Counted from the stretch's first letter, positions 51,301 to 60,545 are shown. The stretch: 64,000 bases of DNA from Aradus depressus (GCA_963662175.1 OY759217.1:53358108-53422107), one strand, 5' to 3'. Notes: generated by a model not told the origin, from the sequence alone. Made by a program: numbers and translations.

Positions 51301-54300
51301 TGCAGATAATATAAAGCAATGTTAGTTACAAATAATATACAGATATGCATATTAGTTACTGATAAAGTGCAGCTGTTAGTTGCAGATAATATAAAGCAAT
51401 GTTAGTTACAAATAATATAAAGATATGCATATTAGTTACTGATAAAGTGCAGCTGTTAGTTGCAGATAATATAAAGCAATGTTAGTTACAAATAATATAC
51501 AGATATGCATATTAGTTACTGATAAAGTGCAGCTGTTAGTTGCAGATAATATAAAGCAATGTTAGTTACAAATAATATACAGATATGCATATTAGTTACT
51601 GATAAAGTGCAGCTGTTAGTTGCAGATAATATAAAGCAATGTTAGTTACAAATAATATACAGATATGCATATTAGTTACTGATAAAGTGCAGCTGTTAGT
51701 TGCAGATAATATAAAGCAATGTTAGTTACAAATAATATACAGATATGCATATTAGTTACTGATAAAGTGCAGCTGTTAGTTGCAGATAATATAAAGTAAT
51801 GTTAGTTACAAATAATATACAGATATGCATATTAGTTACTGATAAAGTGCAGCTGTTAGTTGCAGATAATATAAAGCTTTGTTAGTTACTGATACAAATA
51901 ATATAGAGCTATGTTAGTTACCTATAAAATATAAAAAAAAGTATGTTTTTTAAAAATATTGTCTATTTCACAAAATATATATACAGATAATATAGTTATT
52001 AGTTAGTTAGTTATATATTAGTTATAGATAATCTATATAAAGCCATATATGTTAGTTACTGATAATACAGAGCTATGTTAGTTATAGATAATAGGAAAAA
52101 ATCCATGTATGTTATTTACCGATAATATAGAGCTATGTTAGTTATAGATAATACAAAGCCATGTATGTTAGTTACTGATAATAGAGAGCCGTTATTTACA
52201 GATAATATAGAGCTATGCTAGTTACAGATAGTATAGAGCTTTGTATGTACATAAGTTACGACTATGTTAGTTACCTGTGTACACTTACATATACACTTAC
52301 GGAGCGGTAAGATTCCCAGCCCAAACCGCTGGAGCTTCAGCCGTTCTAAACAAATATACTGTAGCTACACAAATGAACGGAAGTAAGATAGTTAATAGTT
52401 TCTAAAATTTTGGGGGTAGGTTTCCTCAGAACCGTCGGTCCACTCTGCATGGCCTAGAAACGATAAAATGTAAATAGAAGTTTAGAGAAAGAGCGTGATT
52501 TCCTAGGCCATTTTACGCCACCCAACCGTTACTAAGCATTATTATCGTATCTCCTTGAAACTATGCGTTATTAAAAGCAACTACGTTCATTTCGCCTATC
52601 GTTTTCTATTATGTTGTAAAAACTGAGATAATTAACTTTTTCGAGTAGCAAGAGAGACGCGAAAGAAGCGAGAGGTAGCCAGGGAGGGGGTTAAGTAATA
52701 CATCGCAAACTTACTCCCGGGAAAGGCCGGTTAACCTGCTAGTTATTACATATATATTTCTTTTTTCGTAACGACGTGCAACGTGTTACAATTTTTTCCC
52801 GTAAATGATTTTTTCTTCTTGTGGTATATTTTTAATATGTGAGTTGGCATAATGTGACCCAATATTATCCCAGGGTCGATAAGAATTTAAAATACTAAAT
52901 TTGACTTTTATTTCTGAACAGGAGCTGGAAATATCAAGCCGGGAGCGGAGTTTAACATGTACGCTGACCCTGAAGCCGCCGCTTTTGTCTTCGCTAACAT
53001 TCCTAAAAACAGGAAAAACCTCATCCGCCTTTTCCCACTTGAAACCGCCAACGAGAATGCGTTTACTCTTGTAAGCATCGCTCATAAGTTTAGTCCTCAA
53101 TGAGGATGTACTTAGTGTAGTGAACATCGCCTTATAAGTTTGGTCCTTAACAAGATTACGTTTCCCTTGTAAGCAATGTCTTGTATGTTTAATACCCAAC
53201 AAGGATGTGTTGACTGTTGTGAACATCGCCTTATAAGTTTAGTCCTCAACGAGGATGTATTTACTGTACTGATTATAAGGCGATGTTCACAACAGTCAAC
53301 ACAATCTTGTTGGGGATTATACACAAGGATGTGTTGACTGTTGAGAACGTCGCCTTAAAAGTTTAGTCCTTAACGAGACTACGTTTCCCTTGTAATTAAT
53401 GCGTTGTGTGTTTATTTCACAACGAAGATGTGTTTACTGCAGTGAACATCGCCTAATAAGTTTGGTCCTTAACGAGACTACGTTTCCCTTGTAAGCAATG
53501 TCTTGTATGTTTATTCCACAACAAGGATGTATTGACTGTTGAGAACATCGCCTTATAAGTTTAGTCCTTAACGAGACCCCTTGTAAGCAATGTCTTGTAT
53601 GTTTATTCCACAACGAGAATGTGTTGACTGTTGTGCTCATCGCCTTATAAGTCTCGTAATTTCTAGTTCAGTTTTGAATGATCCAGTTTCTGCGCATGTC
53701 CCTGTCACACTTTTTGGCTGCAACTATTTATTGAGAAAATGTACATTTTTCTTCCACATTTTCAATGAAAGAAAAAGTGTGAAAAACTAGGTACCTTTAG
53801 TCTCACGTTCACCCCTCAATGACGGTGGTTAGAAGTTTCTGCGCTACTTTTAGATGAATAGGTTCCCGTACGTGATATATTATACATGTCATAAAAATGT
53901 TATTACTAAATTATCCACATACAGAACCCCTGAATTTGTGACTTCATAGCATTTCTCTGTATTTTTTATAATTTTTTTCTATTCCCAAAATACTATTATC
54001 ATTATTTACTGTTTTTTTTTTTAGCTTGAGAGAGAAAAGTTGAAGAATATTGATACAAAACTAGTAAAATTTTTGGATTTGATCGAAAGAGTGTACCTTC
54101 CTAAAGTGACGGAATGGGCGCCGTTTGACGCGATGGCAGCGTCGGTAATTATGGACCCCGATCTGGTCACCGACACGGAGTCCATGTACGTCCTGGTCGA
54201 GACCTGCGGAAAACTGGCTCGGGGTGCCATGTTTGTCCAAAGAACCACCAAGAAAGTTAATGTGGACGTCATAACAGGCTTCGATAAAGATAAGTTCAAA

Positions 54301-54381
54301 AACCTCCTAGTTCACGTTTTGCAGGGAAGAAATATCGAACAGATTGTACATGAAGAATTATCAATATTATCAATAGAATAA
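45336..54381 (+). CDS. Secreted inosine-uridine-type nucleoside hydrolase, six exons
   Basis: Exons are 45336-45388, 48690-48903, 50096-50267, 50406-50522, 52922-53070 and 54025-54381. Their phases join exactly to 1062 nt (353 aa). Residues 1-24 are a signal peptide (MTSSMYTPLLLVFTSCLIGA). The catalytic calcium/ribose motif DTDAGADDALA is at 36-46. Family blocks follow: VTGNTGVKNVTRN, IPVYSG, YFGDDGFGD, HAALALGEII, LLCIGPLTNLALA, ILGGSY, GAEFNMYADPEAA and the C-terminal FDAMAA. The enzyme hydrolyses the N-glycosidic bond of nucleosides to base and ribose. With a signal peptide it should act outside the cell, e.g. in gut or saliva. Phe269 replaces the His that precedes the last calcium-binding Asp in protozoan enzymes, so substrate or leaving-group handling may differ. 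Introns contain SINE, foldback and R1 insertions and tandem arrays at the donors. Confidence 0.93.
45606..45832 (+). mobile_element. SINE, 5'-truncated, in nucleoside hydrolase intron 1
   Basis: It starts AAAACCTTGAGCACGCCGTC and ends ATCACAATAACTAACTAC. The tRNA head is missing. A 30-bp internal duplication (ACCTAGTAGGCGGTATGAC) lies near 45748-45800. Confidence 0.8.
46890..47112. repeat. 19-bp tandem repeat, about 11 copies
   Basis: The unit TTCTTTCGTACTTTATGCA (or GTA) is repeated in intron 1 of the hydrolase gene. The 19-bp period is open in two frames, which explains two short ORFs of no significance. Confidence 0.95.
47335..47400 (+). mobile_element. tRNA-like SINE head, uncertain
   Basis: GTGGTGTGCAGCGACC followed 30 bases later by the B-box-like GGTTCGAGGCC resembles the start of a tRNA-derived SINE of another family. 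No tail or target duplication was found. Confidence 0.35.
47775..47812 (-). ncRNA. Hammerhead-like motif, F2 left arm
   Basis: The minus strand reads CTGACGA, T, GGT-ATAAA-GCC, GAAA, CCGGTA. ACCGGT is self-complementary and A occupies position 17. Flanking ATAAC/GTTAT could close stem I. Confidence 0.5.
48370..48412 (+). ncRNA. Hammerhead-like motif, F2 right arm
   Basis: CTGACGA (48379), T, GGT-GTATG-GCC, GAAA (48398), CCGGTA. The loop differs from the left arm while the stem pairs are kept. Confidence 0.5.
48690..48903 (+). CDS. Nucleoside hydrolase exon 2: catalytic DTDxGxDD
   Basis: The acceptor is TCCTGTTTTCAG and the donor ATGGAC/GTAAGT. The exon is 214 nt; its first base completes the Ile codon begun in exon 1. 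It encodes GAVLGAKIPANKPDVIIDTD, AGADDALAIMMLLS and TCVTGNTGVKNVTRN. These carry the calcium-binding aspartates and the Asn of the active site. Confidence 0.95.
49225..49412. mobile_element. R1 remnants, two orientations
   Basis: Left half is reverse (AACGGTCGACTGGCTTTAGA, TTCCTGCTGGGCA). Right half is forward (ACCGATTACATAACTGCCCC, TTCGTATAGCTGGGGAAG). It is in intron 2 of the hydrolase gene. Confidence 0.65.
50096..50267 (+). CDS. Nucleoside hydrolase exon 3
   Basis: The acceptor is CATGCTTTCAG and the donor AAATCTG/GTACAT (non-consensus at +4 to +6). The exon is 172 nt, starts in phase 0 and leaves one base. It encodes IPVYSGSQKGLVYEEISDGY, FGDDGFGDMNPKDKPP and HAALALGEIIKSKS, the family's YFHGxDGFGD-like and HAA blocks. 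Confidence 0.93.
50406..50522 (+). CDS. Nucleoside hydrolase exon 4
   Basis: The acceptor is ATTTTTTTCCAG and the donor TACAAAG/GTAATA. The exon is 117 nt. It encodes AVTLLCIGPLTNLALAMHTS and VKNIVILGGSYKG. GPLTNLA is one of the most conserved blocks of the family. A minisatellite begins at its donor. Confidence 0.94.
50523..52265. repeat. Minisatellite starting at the exon 4 donor, interrupted by a MITE
   Basis: From the donor onward the intron is built of variants of GATAATATAGAGCTATGTTA+GTTAC. From about 51230 to 51890 these form a regular 80-bp higher-order unit (eight or nine copies containing GCATATTAGTTACTGATAAA). The first intron bases GTAATAATCAGCTAAGTTA resemble the basic unit (TAATA, AGCTA, GTTA), so the array may have grown from the splice site. 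Copies become irregular towards 52265. Confidence 0.9.
50797..51178. mobile_element. 382-bp MITE with 27-bp perfect TIRs
   Basis: GAGGAGTTTGGAGCCAGAGC (plus GGACCAA) at the left is exactly inverted at the right end. ATAT stands at both sides, so the target duplication is TA or ATAT. There is no ORF. It is inserted into the minisatellite of hydrolase intron 4. Confidence 0.88.
52922..53070 (+). CDS. Nucleoside hydrolase exon 5
   Basis: The acceptor is ATTTCTGAACAG and the donor ACTCTT/GTAAGC. The exon is 149 nt. It encodes AGNIKPGAEFNMYADPEAAA and PLETANENAFTL. The Glu and Asn of AEFN contact the ribose in known structures. The last 26 bases of this exon and its donor are repeated several times in the following intron. 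Confidence 0.94.
53044..53670. repeat. Tandem array copying the exon 5 / intron 5 junction
   Basis: The exon end AACGAGAATGCGTTTACTCTT with GTAAGC and the next 25 intron bases recur as AACGAGACTACGTTTCCCTT+GTAAGC (53160, 53470, 53585 approx.) and in diverged half-units AACAAGGATGTGTTGACTG. The basic unit is about 49 bp; most copies are paired as about 100 bp. A stretch near 53270-53325 is inverted (AAGGCGATGTTCACAAC). Several copies keep an intact GTAAGC donor behind exon-like sequence. Confidence 0.9.
54025..54381 (+). CDS. Nucleoside hydrolase exon 6 (C-terminus)
   Basis: A poly-T tract and TTAG acceptor precede LEREKLKNIDTKLVKF. The exon then holds WAPFDAMAASVIMDPDLVTD, the aspartate that completes calcium binding (Asp270 of the full protein), and ends SILSIE followed by TAA. 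An AATAAA lies 4 bases after the stop. Confidence 0.94.
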   Translation, partial: LEREKLKNIDTKLVKFLDLIERVYLPKVTEWAPFDAMAASVIMDPDLVTDTESMYVLVETCGKLARGAMFVQRTTKKVNVDVITGFDKDKFKNLLVHVLQGRNIEQIVHEELSILSIE

Positions 54382-54384
54382 CTC

Positions 54385-54390
54385 AATAAA
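54385..54390 (+). terminator. Polyadenylation signal of the nucleoside hydrolase gene
   Basis: AATAAA four bases downstream of the stop codon, with a second AATAAA at about 54432. The very short 3' UTR fits the very short 5' UTR. Confidence 0.7.
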
Positions 54391-54465
54391 AAATATCTAT
54401 ATTGCAACTTGTTTTGTTGATTATTTATATAAATAAAGTACCTGTACCCTGATTACCTCTGTAGT

Positions 54466-54797
54466 AAGTTATTATGACTCATGCCCGGGCCTTACCTACA
54501 AGGTCATACCGCCTACTACCAGAGCGCTCTTTTGTCACTCTGGTGGACATGAGCCAGACTCAACTATCGGAGTCACACATTCTGCCCACTCTAAATTTTT
54601 ATTCCTCTCTGGGTTTTTAACGAATACCTGGCATCGTACAGGCTCGGGACCATAGTTTAACGTCCTATCCAAAGGACGGCATGATTAAGTTTATTTTACC
54701 TCCCTGATAAAGTAAACTAAGGGCCCTCGACCGGGTTTTTCGATCTTGAGCTCATTAAGCTAGCACTCATACCACTGAGCTACCGGCGCTCTCAGTA
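54466..54797 (-). mobile_element. tRNA-derived SINE, copy H
   Basis: Minus strand: head GAGCGCCGGTAGCTCAGTGG at about 54796, body CATGCCGTCCTTTGGATAGG, tail GCCCGGGCATGAGTCATAATAA. It lies 75 bases past the hydrolase polyadenylation signal. Confidence 0.87.
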
Positions 54798-55149
54798 ACC
54801 TCTGTACCCGACCTTCCTAGCCAGTAGCTTTGTCTAGACGATAATAACATCAATACCTGCAGTACAATCTTTAACTTTAATGTTTCTGTGACATTCGCCA
54901 AGAGTGTAAAATCAATTGTAATAATAAAAAAAATAAAGAATAATCAACCACTAAAATTGATAAACAGTGTTTCGATTCAAATATGAATAATTTGAATTGG
55001 TTCTTTCTTTGGTAAAGATAACCATAAGGAAAAGTTATTTTCGAACAGTTTTTGACTTCCGAAGGAAACTTAAAATATATGTAAATATGTGAATAAAACA
55101 AACTTATTTTTTGAAATATTGTCTATTCCACTAAAGATATATATACATA

Positions 55150-55186
55150 TAACTACCGGTTTCGGCTTTATACCATCGTCAGGTCT
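55150..55186 (-). ncRNA. Hammerhead-like motif, F3 left arm
   Basis: The minus strand reads CTGACGA, T, GGT-ATAAA-GCC, GAAA, CCGGTA, identical in its core to the F2 left arm. Confidence 0.5.
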
Positions 55187-55849
55187 AGTTATGAACTAAG
55201 TCAGTTTGCAGAGAGCGACCCTTCAAATACATCTCAGGTCAAAGGGTGCTATTAAAACTTGGGAGTCCCCCGGCTGTACCGTTAGCTAACTCATGAAATA
55301 TTTCTTAACAAAACCTAGTTCTAAATTTACATAAAACAATATCACTAGACTAATACGGGGAAAATAAGAAATAAATAAGAACAAATACAAGTAAATAATA
55401 AAAAATAGAAATAAAATTAATAATAATATTAAGATTTAGATAACTTGAAATGTTTGTATTATCTGTTATTAATATTTGGTTCCACATATATGTTTGTATT
55501 ATCTGTTATTAATATTTGGTTCCACATATATGTTTGTATTATCTGTTATTATTATTTGGTTCCACATATATGTTTCAAGTTATCTAAATCTTAATATTAT
55601 TATTAATTTTATTTCTATTTTTTATTATTTACTTGTATTTGTTCTTATTTATTTGTTATTTTCCCCGTATTAGTCTAGTGATATTGTTTTATGTAAATTT
55701 AGAACTAGGTTTTGTTAAGAAATATTTCATGAGTTAGCTAACGGTACAGCCGGGGGACTCCCAAGTTTTAATAGCACCCTTTGACCTGAGATGTATTTGA
55801 AGGGTCGCTCTCTGCAAACTGACTTAGTTCATAACTAGACCTTAGTTCA

Positions 55850-55893
55850 TAACTAGACCTGACGATGGTATAAAGCCGAAACCGGTAGTTATA
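55850..55893 (+). ncRNA. Hammerhead-like motif, F3 right arm
   Basis: CTGACGA (55859), T, GGT-ATAAA-GCC, GAAA (55878), CCGGTA. The 18 bases before it (CTTAGTTCATAACTAGAC) are duplicated. Confidence 0.5.
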
Positions 55894-56007
55894 TGTATAT
55901 ATATCTTTAGTGGAATAGACAATATTTCAAAAAATATGTTTGTTTTATTCATTTATTACAAGTTTCCACAATATGTCCGCGTTCCTCAACTTAGAATATG
56001 TAAATAT

Positions 56008-56690
56008 TACGAAAGTAACCTACATATAAATTTTCAGATGTTTCAACCACTTGGGCGAGCCTCCGAATTAGATGAGTGAGTGCGTATGTTGTCTTCGATT
56101 TCTCCAGCTACATTGTATGAAAATCCGATTTAACCGTCGTAAAGTTAGCTGTAATTTTATGTTTCGCCCCCTTTTTTGTTCGCTCTATGTTTGAAGTGGG
56201 CTTATAAGGATGATATAAAGCACACGAATATACGATGAATCATTAAAGACTAGTTTGGTAGTAATAATACCATTTGCCAGATGAGAGAGCCGGTCTGAGA
56301 GCCAAGGTCGGGTTTGAACACGTCCTGACTCAAGTCAATGTACGAGCGCGTACATCGGCGAACACCCCCCCTTCTCAGTCACATCGATGCTATGAAAGGC
56401 CGTGTCTGTCTTACAGGCTGGATACAACAGCCCTACTGTTCACACTAGACTCTGATCCAGGAACCTTACCCACTTATCGCTCTCCAAGAACCTACTCAGA
56501 TCTAAGACAGCGCACAGCTTGTCATCTGTCCTCTCAACTCTTTGACAATAACATGTGTGGGCTTCCTTAGTATAAGAGAAGTTGAAAATTCGATTTTGAT
56601 TTTTTAACTGTATTCCATATACTGAATCCAAAATAAATAAAATAAAGTCGGTGAATTGAGAACGTCACTACCTCGGACTCCATTATTTGT
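56008..56690. other. Non-coding, no supported gene
   Basis: A phrase ATGAAAATCCGATTTAACCG matches sequence flanking F2 (47630) and at 62270, so a further dispersed repeat exists here. An open frame 56274-56570 is not recognisable. Confidence 0.45.
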
Positions 56691-56739
56691 AATAATCTCA
56701 GTTTTCACTCTCCCTCTAAGCTCTTTTCCTCCGGTCAAT

Positions 56740-57195
56740 TAGGAGAGGGGGGGGGGGGGGGGACTCAATCCATATTTTAATTCCTCTCAATGCATTAAAC
56801 ACATCGGCAGTTATTAGTTTTTGAGTTGACCCCCCTCCCCTCGGGCCAATTCGGCTGAAAATCATTAGGTGTCGACCTTATGGGATTTTGGAAACAAATA
56901 CAACTTCTAGTCGATACATTCAATCGGGTCCGTGGCAGTTATCGTGTCACCAACATAAACTTCAAAATATATATATTTTTTTTCAATTTAGGACTCAATT
57001 CCGTTAAAAACACCGAGCTCCAAAAGCCCTAATAACTTGAGGAACAATCTATCCAACGATATGAAATTTTATACTTCAAAGGCAAAAAAAAAAACATGTT
57101 TATTACTTTCAGCAAAATCAGGCAAAGGAAAATAAAGGTTTAGAGTGAATGCGGAAAATTAGCATATTACAAATAATTGGAGTTGGGGAAGTACA
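56740..57195. mobile_element. R1 fragments with a G17 tract
   Basis: TTCGGCTGAAAATCATTAGG, TCGATACATTCAATCGG and a terminal GGAGTTGGGGAAGTACA. A G-run lies at about 56747-56761. Confidence 0.6.
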
Positions 57196-57954
57196 CTCAC
57201 AACTTTTTTCAAAACTACTTTTCTTGGTATCAGCTTCTTGTCTATCAGTTACGTAACAACTCCACTACAGCCGAAGGGACTTCATGAAAATCAACATTTC
57301 ATGGAGCCATTTGTAAGTGAATACGAGGCTTGGGGTCGATAGACCAGACCTCGACTGGACTGGGACCGAACCGGCAAGAGGTTCATCTGTTGGTATGTCA
57401 ACTTTGAAGGCTTGACAGGTCGCGGTTCAGTCCGTTGTATGTACTGATTCAGACTGTTCCAAGTAGAATCCTGAGGACTGTTTCTCAGTAGGAAGAACAG
57501 TCAGTCACATGTCAACTGGTACTCCCCTAAGCCACCGGCTGTCTTTATACCCGCCCAGGTACACAGATATCCCCTTCTCCGGAAGTGGCAGACACTACTC
57601 CCTCCCTACGTCACGTCCTGCCAGCTGTTCTCTACTCTACAGATAATCTCATATCTCAGCTGAGACTCACTACTTAACCCTCTGTTCCTTCTATATATAC
57701 CTACATTAAAAAAAAAAAAAAGTCCTCGATGAATCACTTATGATCTTCCATGTTACCAACCCAAAGGGTAGAGAGTTCGTATCTCACCGAGGCAAATCAG
57801 GTTATTTAAATGGTCTCTCAAAGAGAATGGGAGGGGAAAAATGTATACAAATATAATGTGCTTATAATAATAAAAAAAAAGCGCAACTTACTAGTTCACG
57901 TGGTTTGGTCTTTATAGACCAGGACGGACAGGCAGACACACAGCTGAACCCAAA

Positions 57955-58395
57955 TCATGAGTGCACCTTGACACACGACTAACACGGCGCCTACAGATCC
58001 AACAAGTACACACACGACTCAGGCTCATCTAACCAAGAATACACCACTCAAACACTCATGTACTTGCTTACGTTACAAAACACTACTACATCCCTCCTTA
58101 ACTTACGGCAGCCCCGTATTGTTCTGCACTAGCCACGTAAATATACCACGATCACAAACATATCAAAACAAGATAATCCGGAACGCACCCTGGTTTATCA
58201 GGAATATCCAAATCCATCCAGAACTGGGAAGTGCTCCTTTTGCAGGCTACATCGAGAAACTCATCCGGAACTTCCAGGAAGGTCTGCCAGCCTATAACTC
58301 GTAGACTTCTTATTTTTATTTCAATGTTTCATTTCCAACTTTGTGAAAAGTACATTGTGTTATAGTAATGGTCAAAATAAATGGTCTTTCATCTA
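57955..58395 (+). mobile_element. 5'-truncated copy of the Jockey-type LINE
   Basis: It corresponds to the last 500 bases of the LINE at 5643-9934 (GTGCACCTTGACACACGAC, CACCCTGGTTTATCAGGAAT, GAACTGGGAAGTGCTCC). It has small deletions and frameshifts and ends CAAAATAAATGGTCTTTC. Its divergence shows it is older than the full-length copy. Confidence 0.9.
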
Positions 58396-58681
58396 GTGCA
58401 GGTAAGGCTGTTTAATGAGGCCCCCCTCGGTAGGATGGGGCCGTGCCCAGTACAGTACGATGCATGAGTGAGCCCCCTCTCTGGTTCAAGGATGTCCTCA
58501 TAACAACAACCAATAACATCCAGTAGTCTCCTAGACTACACGCGCATCCAACTTCTGTCACGCAGCTCGTCTTCAGCCACGCGTCCCTCGCTCCTCGCTT
58601 CAGGTTTATATACCTTCTCCAATTGTTTTTATAAATATGTATATAGTTAATTAGTTATTATGACTCATGCCCGGGCTTTAA

Positions 58682-59887
58682 CACGTTGACTGCGGCATGT
58701 GTATTACGTGCTTTGTCTTTGACTGCGTTACATATCCCCGAGATCCGGTATCTGAACTAAATTTGTGTGCGATACATATCTCCGGGGATATGTACTTTTT
58801 TTTTCAAATGGTGCTATCTCTTGAGAAATAGACTAACTTCTAAGAACTGTCACTAGTATTTACGGATAGATAGAGCTTTGATCATTCTCCTGTTCCCGTC
58901 GCACATATCTCCGGCGATCTGTTTAGCATGAAATGGAGGTTTTCCTCGAATGACACAAATGTGATAAAAATCAATTTATTATTATAGGCGTAACATATTA
59001 TAATCGCAGAAACAATACACTACAAACATTTTTTAGAAATTTTACACTTTATTACGATATATTCCTCATTAAAAAAATTAAATAATCTACATAAATTATC
59101 GTCATTTGACATACTTTAAAAAATCAAGGTCTTGTAAAATTAGTAGAATTAATGTCAGGGCAGAGTGTGGAGGCTTCGGTATACGTTTGGAAACTGTTTG
59201 AGGTAGATTGTAAGTCAGACCACATAGAATCATTACTCGTACCTGGAGTTACTGTACCGCTTTCCGGTGCAGACACTTCACGTGAGTGAGTAACCAATAA
59301 CATCATCGGACTCAGATTCTTCAGTAGATGATGGTCTGTAATCTAAATCCACCAGCGAGTCGTCACTACCATTCTCCAACACCATCCTCCTCACTAGATT
59401 CATCTTCTATCGGGACACTCACCGTTTGCCTCTGCCCATCCGCCAGTCTTGTTTCTTCTTCCTCTTCCTGCCTTTTCTGCTCCTTCAGCCTTTCTGTAGC
59501 TAACTCCAGAATTTTTTTTATCTCGCGACGACATAGTTACGACTCTCCATTTCAACTTATAAAATGATACTGAAAGAAAAGGGAAGCAGGAAGCATGCCC
59601 ATACAGAAAAGAAACATGAACAAACCTGACTCTACAGATCCCCAGAGGCATGTTGCGCACACAGATAATAGTTTGTTACCTGTATGCGGAACATATCTCC
59701 GGAGACATGTACGGAAAAATCCGCTTCTAAAAAAAAATATATTTTATTCACGACTTAGGATTATGAAAACTAACGAAATCTACGGGGTAAAAAGCTTACG
59801 CATTTTGAAGAGGTTTTATAAAATTTTAGGCCGCATTCTGTTAAAGACCATTACAGTACACCAGGGGCATGTGCCGCAGTCAAGGTG
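58682..59887 (-). mobile_element. piggyBac-like element with TTAA duplication, non-autonomous
   Basis: TTAA is at 58678-58681 and 59888-59891. The terminal inverted repeats are CACGTTGACTGCGGCATGTG at left and CATGTGCCGCAGTCAAGGTG at right. Subterminal palindromic motifs ACATATCTCCGGGGATATGT recur at least four times (58730, 58785, 58905, 59690). Both TTAA and TIR type are those of the piggyBac superfamily. The 1.2-kb length and internal remnant indicate a deletion derivative that would need a transposase in trans. Confidence 0.88.
59285..59545 (-). pseudogene. piggyBac transposase N-terminal remnant
   Basis: Minus-strand reading MSSRDKK, then in a shifted frame ILELATERLKEQKRQEEEET, VSVPIEDESSEEDG and, after another shift, GSDDSLVDLDYRPSSTEESE. 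An acidic, Ser-rich, disordered N-terminus like this precedes the catalytic core of piggyBac transposases. No core motif is present. Confidence 0.5.
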
Positions 59888-60189
59888 TTAACTACGAGGT
59901 CATATCGCCTACTACTTCACTATGGTGGACATGAGCCCGACTCTACTGTGGGAGTCCTAAATTTTCATTCACCAAGGGCAGGGGACTTTCTCGGGACCAT
60001 CGCTTAACGTCCCATCCGAAGGAAGGTGTGCTTAAGTTTATTTTACCTCCCAGATAAAATAAACCTCGGCCAGGTTTCGAACCCACGACCTTGAGCTCAG
60101 AAGGCAAGCACACATACCACTGAGCTACCGCCGCCCTCCATATGTATGTATATGTTTTAAATAGTATTTCTATAAGAAAGCAACTAATT

Positions 60190-60545
60190 TCAAATTAGCC
60201 AAAGAAAAAGGGGGGACTAGGGGAGAGGGGGTTAACACAAAAGTCGTCATAACTGCCCTTGAAATGAATGTACGAACATAACATTTTGTACGTAAATCCA
60301 AAACTCCATAAGGACGACAGCTATCAATTTTCAGCTGAACCTCCCATAGGGGAGGGAAGAGGGGTCAGAGGAGGGGGGACTCAGTTCAAAAACCCTAATA
60401 ACTATCGATGCAGTGAATGAATCGACATGAAATTCTGTATAAGGAGTTAGAAGTCACTGAGTACGACATCTACCGATTTTCAAACAAAAAGCTAGATTAG
60501 TTGAAGAAGGAAGAGCAAAAACTTAGTTCAGTAATTCGCGCTGCA
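60190..60545 (-). mobile_element. R1 repeat, reverse
   Basis: GAAATGAATGTACGAACATAAC, CCATAAGGACGACAGCTATC and CAGTAATTCGCGCTGC at the right terminus. Short G-runs are at the family's usual site. Confidence 0.7.

Larger units (their letters stand above)
55089..55995 (+). mobile_element. Foldback retroelement F3 with two hammerhead-like motifs
   Basis: The same family as F2 in opposite orientation, with its own perfect 12-bp target duplication ATATGTAAATAT (55077-55088 and 55996-56007). Inverted arms of about 370 bp surround a loop with three copies of a 45-bp unit (TGTATTATCTGTTATTAATA). The one-sided tail (CAAGTTTCCACAATATGTCC, GCGTTCCTCAACTTA) is at the right. Arms are more complete than in F2. 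Confidence 0.78.
58650..60140 (-). mobile_element. SINE copy I, split by a piggyBac-like element
   Basis: The SINE tail (GACTCATGCCCGGGCTTTAA) is at 58660-58681; the rest resumes at 59888 (TTAACTACGAGGTCATATCG) and runs to the tRNA head at 60137 (ACCGCCGCCCTC). Intact SINE copies have GGCTTTAACAACGAGG at this point, so the insertion hit the SINE's own TTAA. Confidence 0.9.

Noticed and set aside
56274..56570. 98-codon ORF MPDERAGLRAKVG
   Set aside because: No recognisable domain, splice signal or conservation cue; probably chance in GC-richer DNA.
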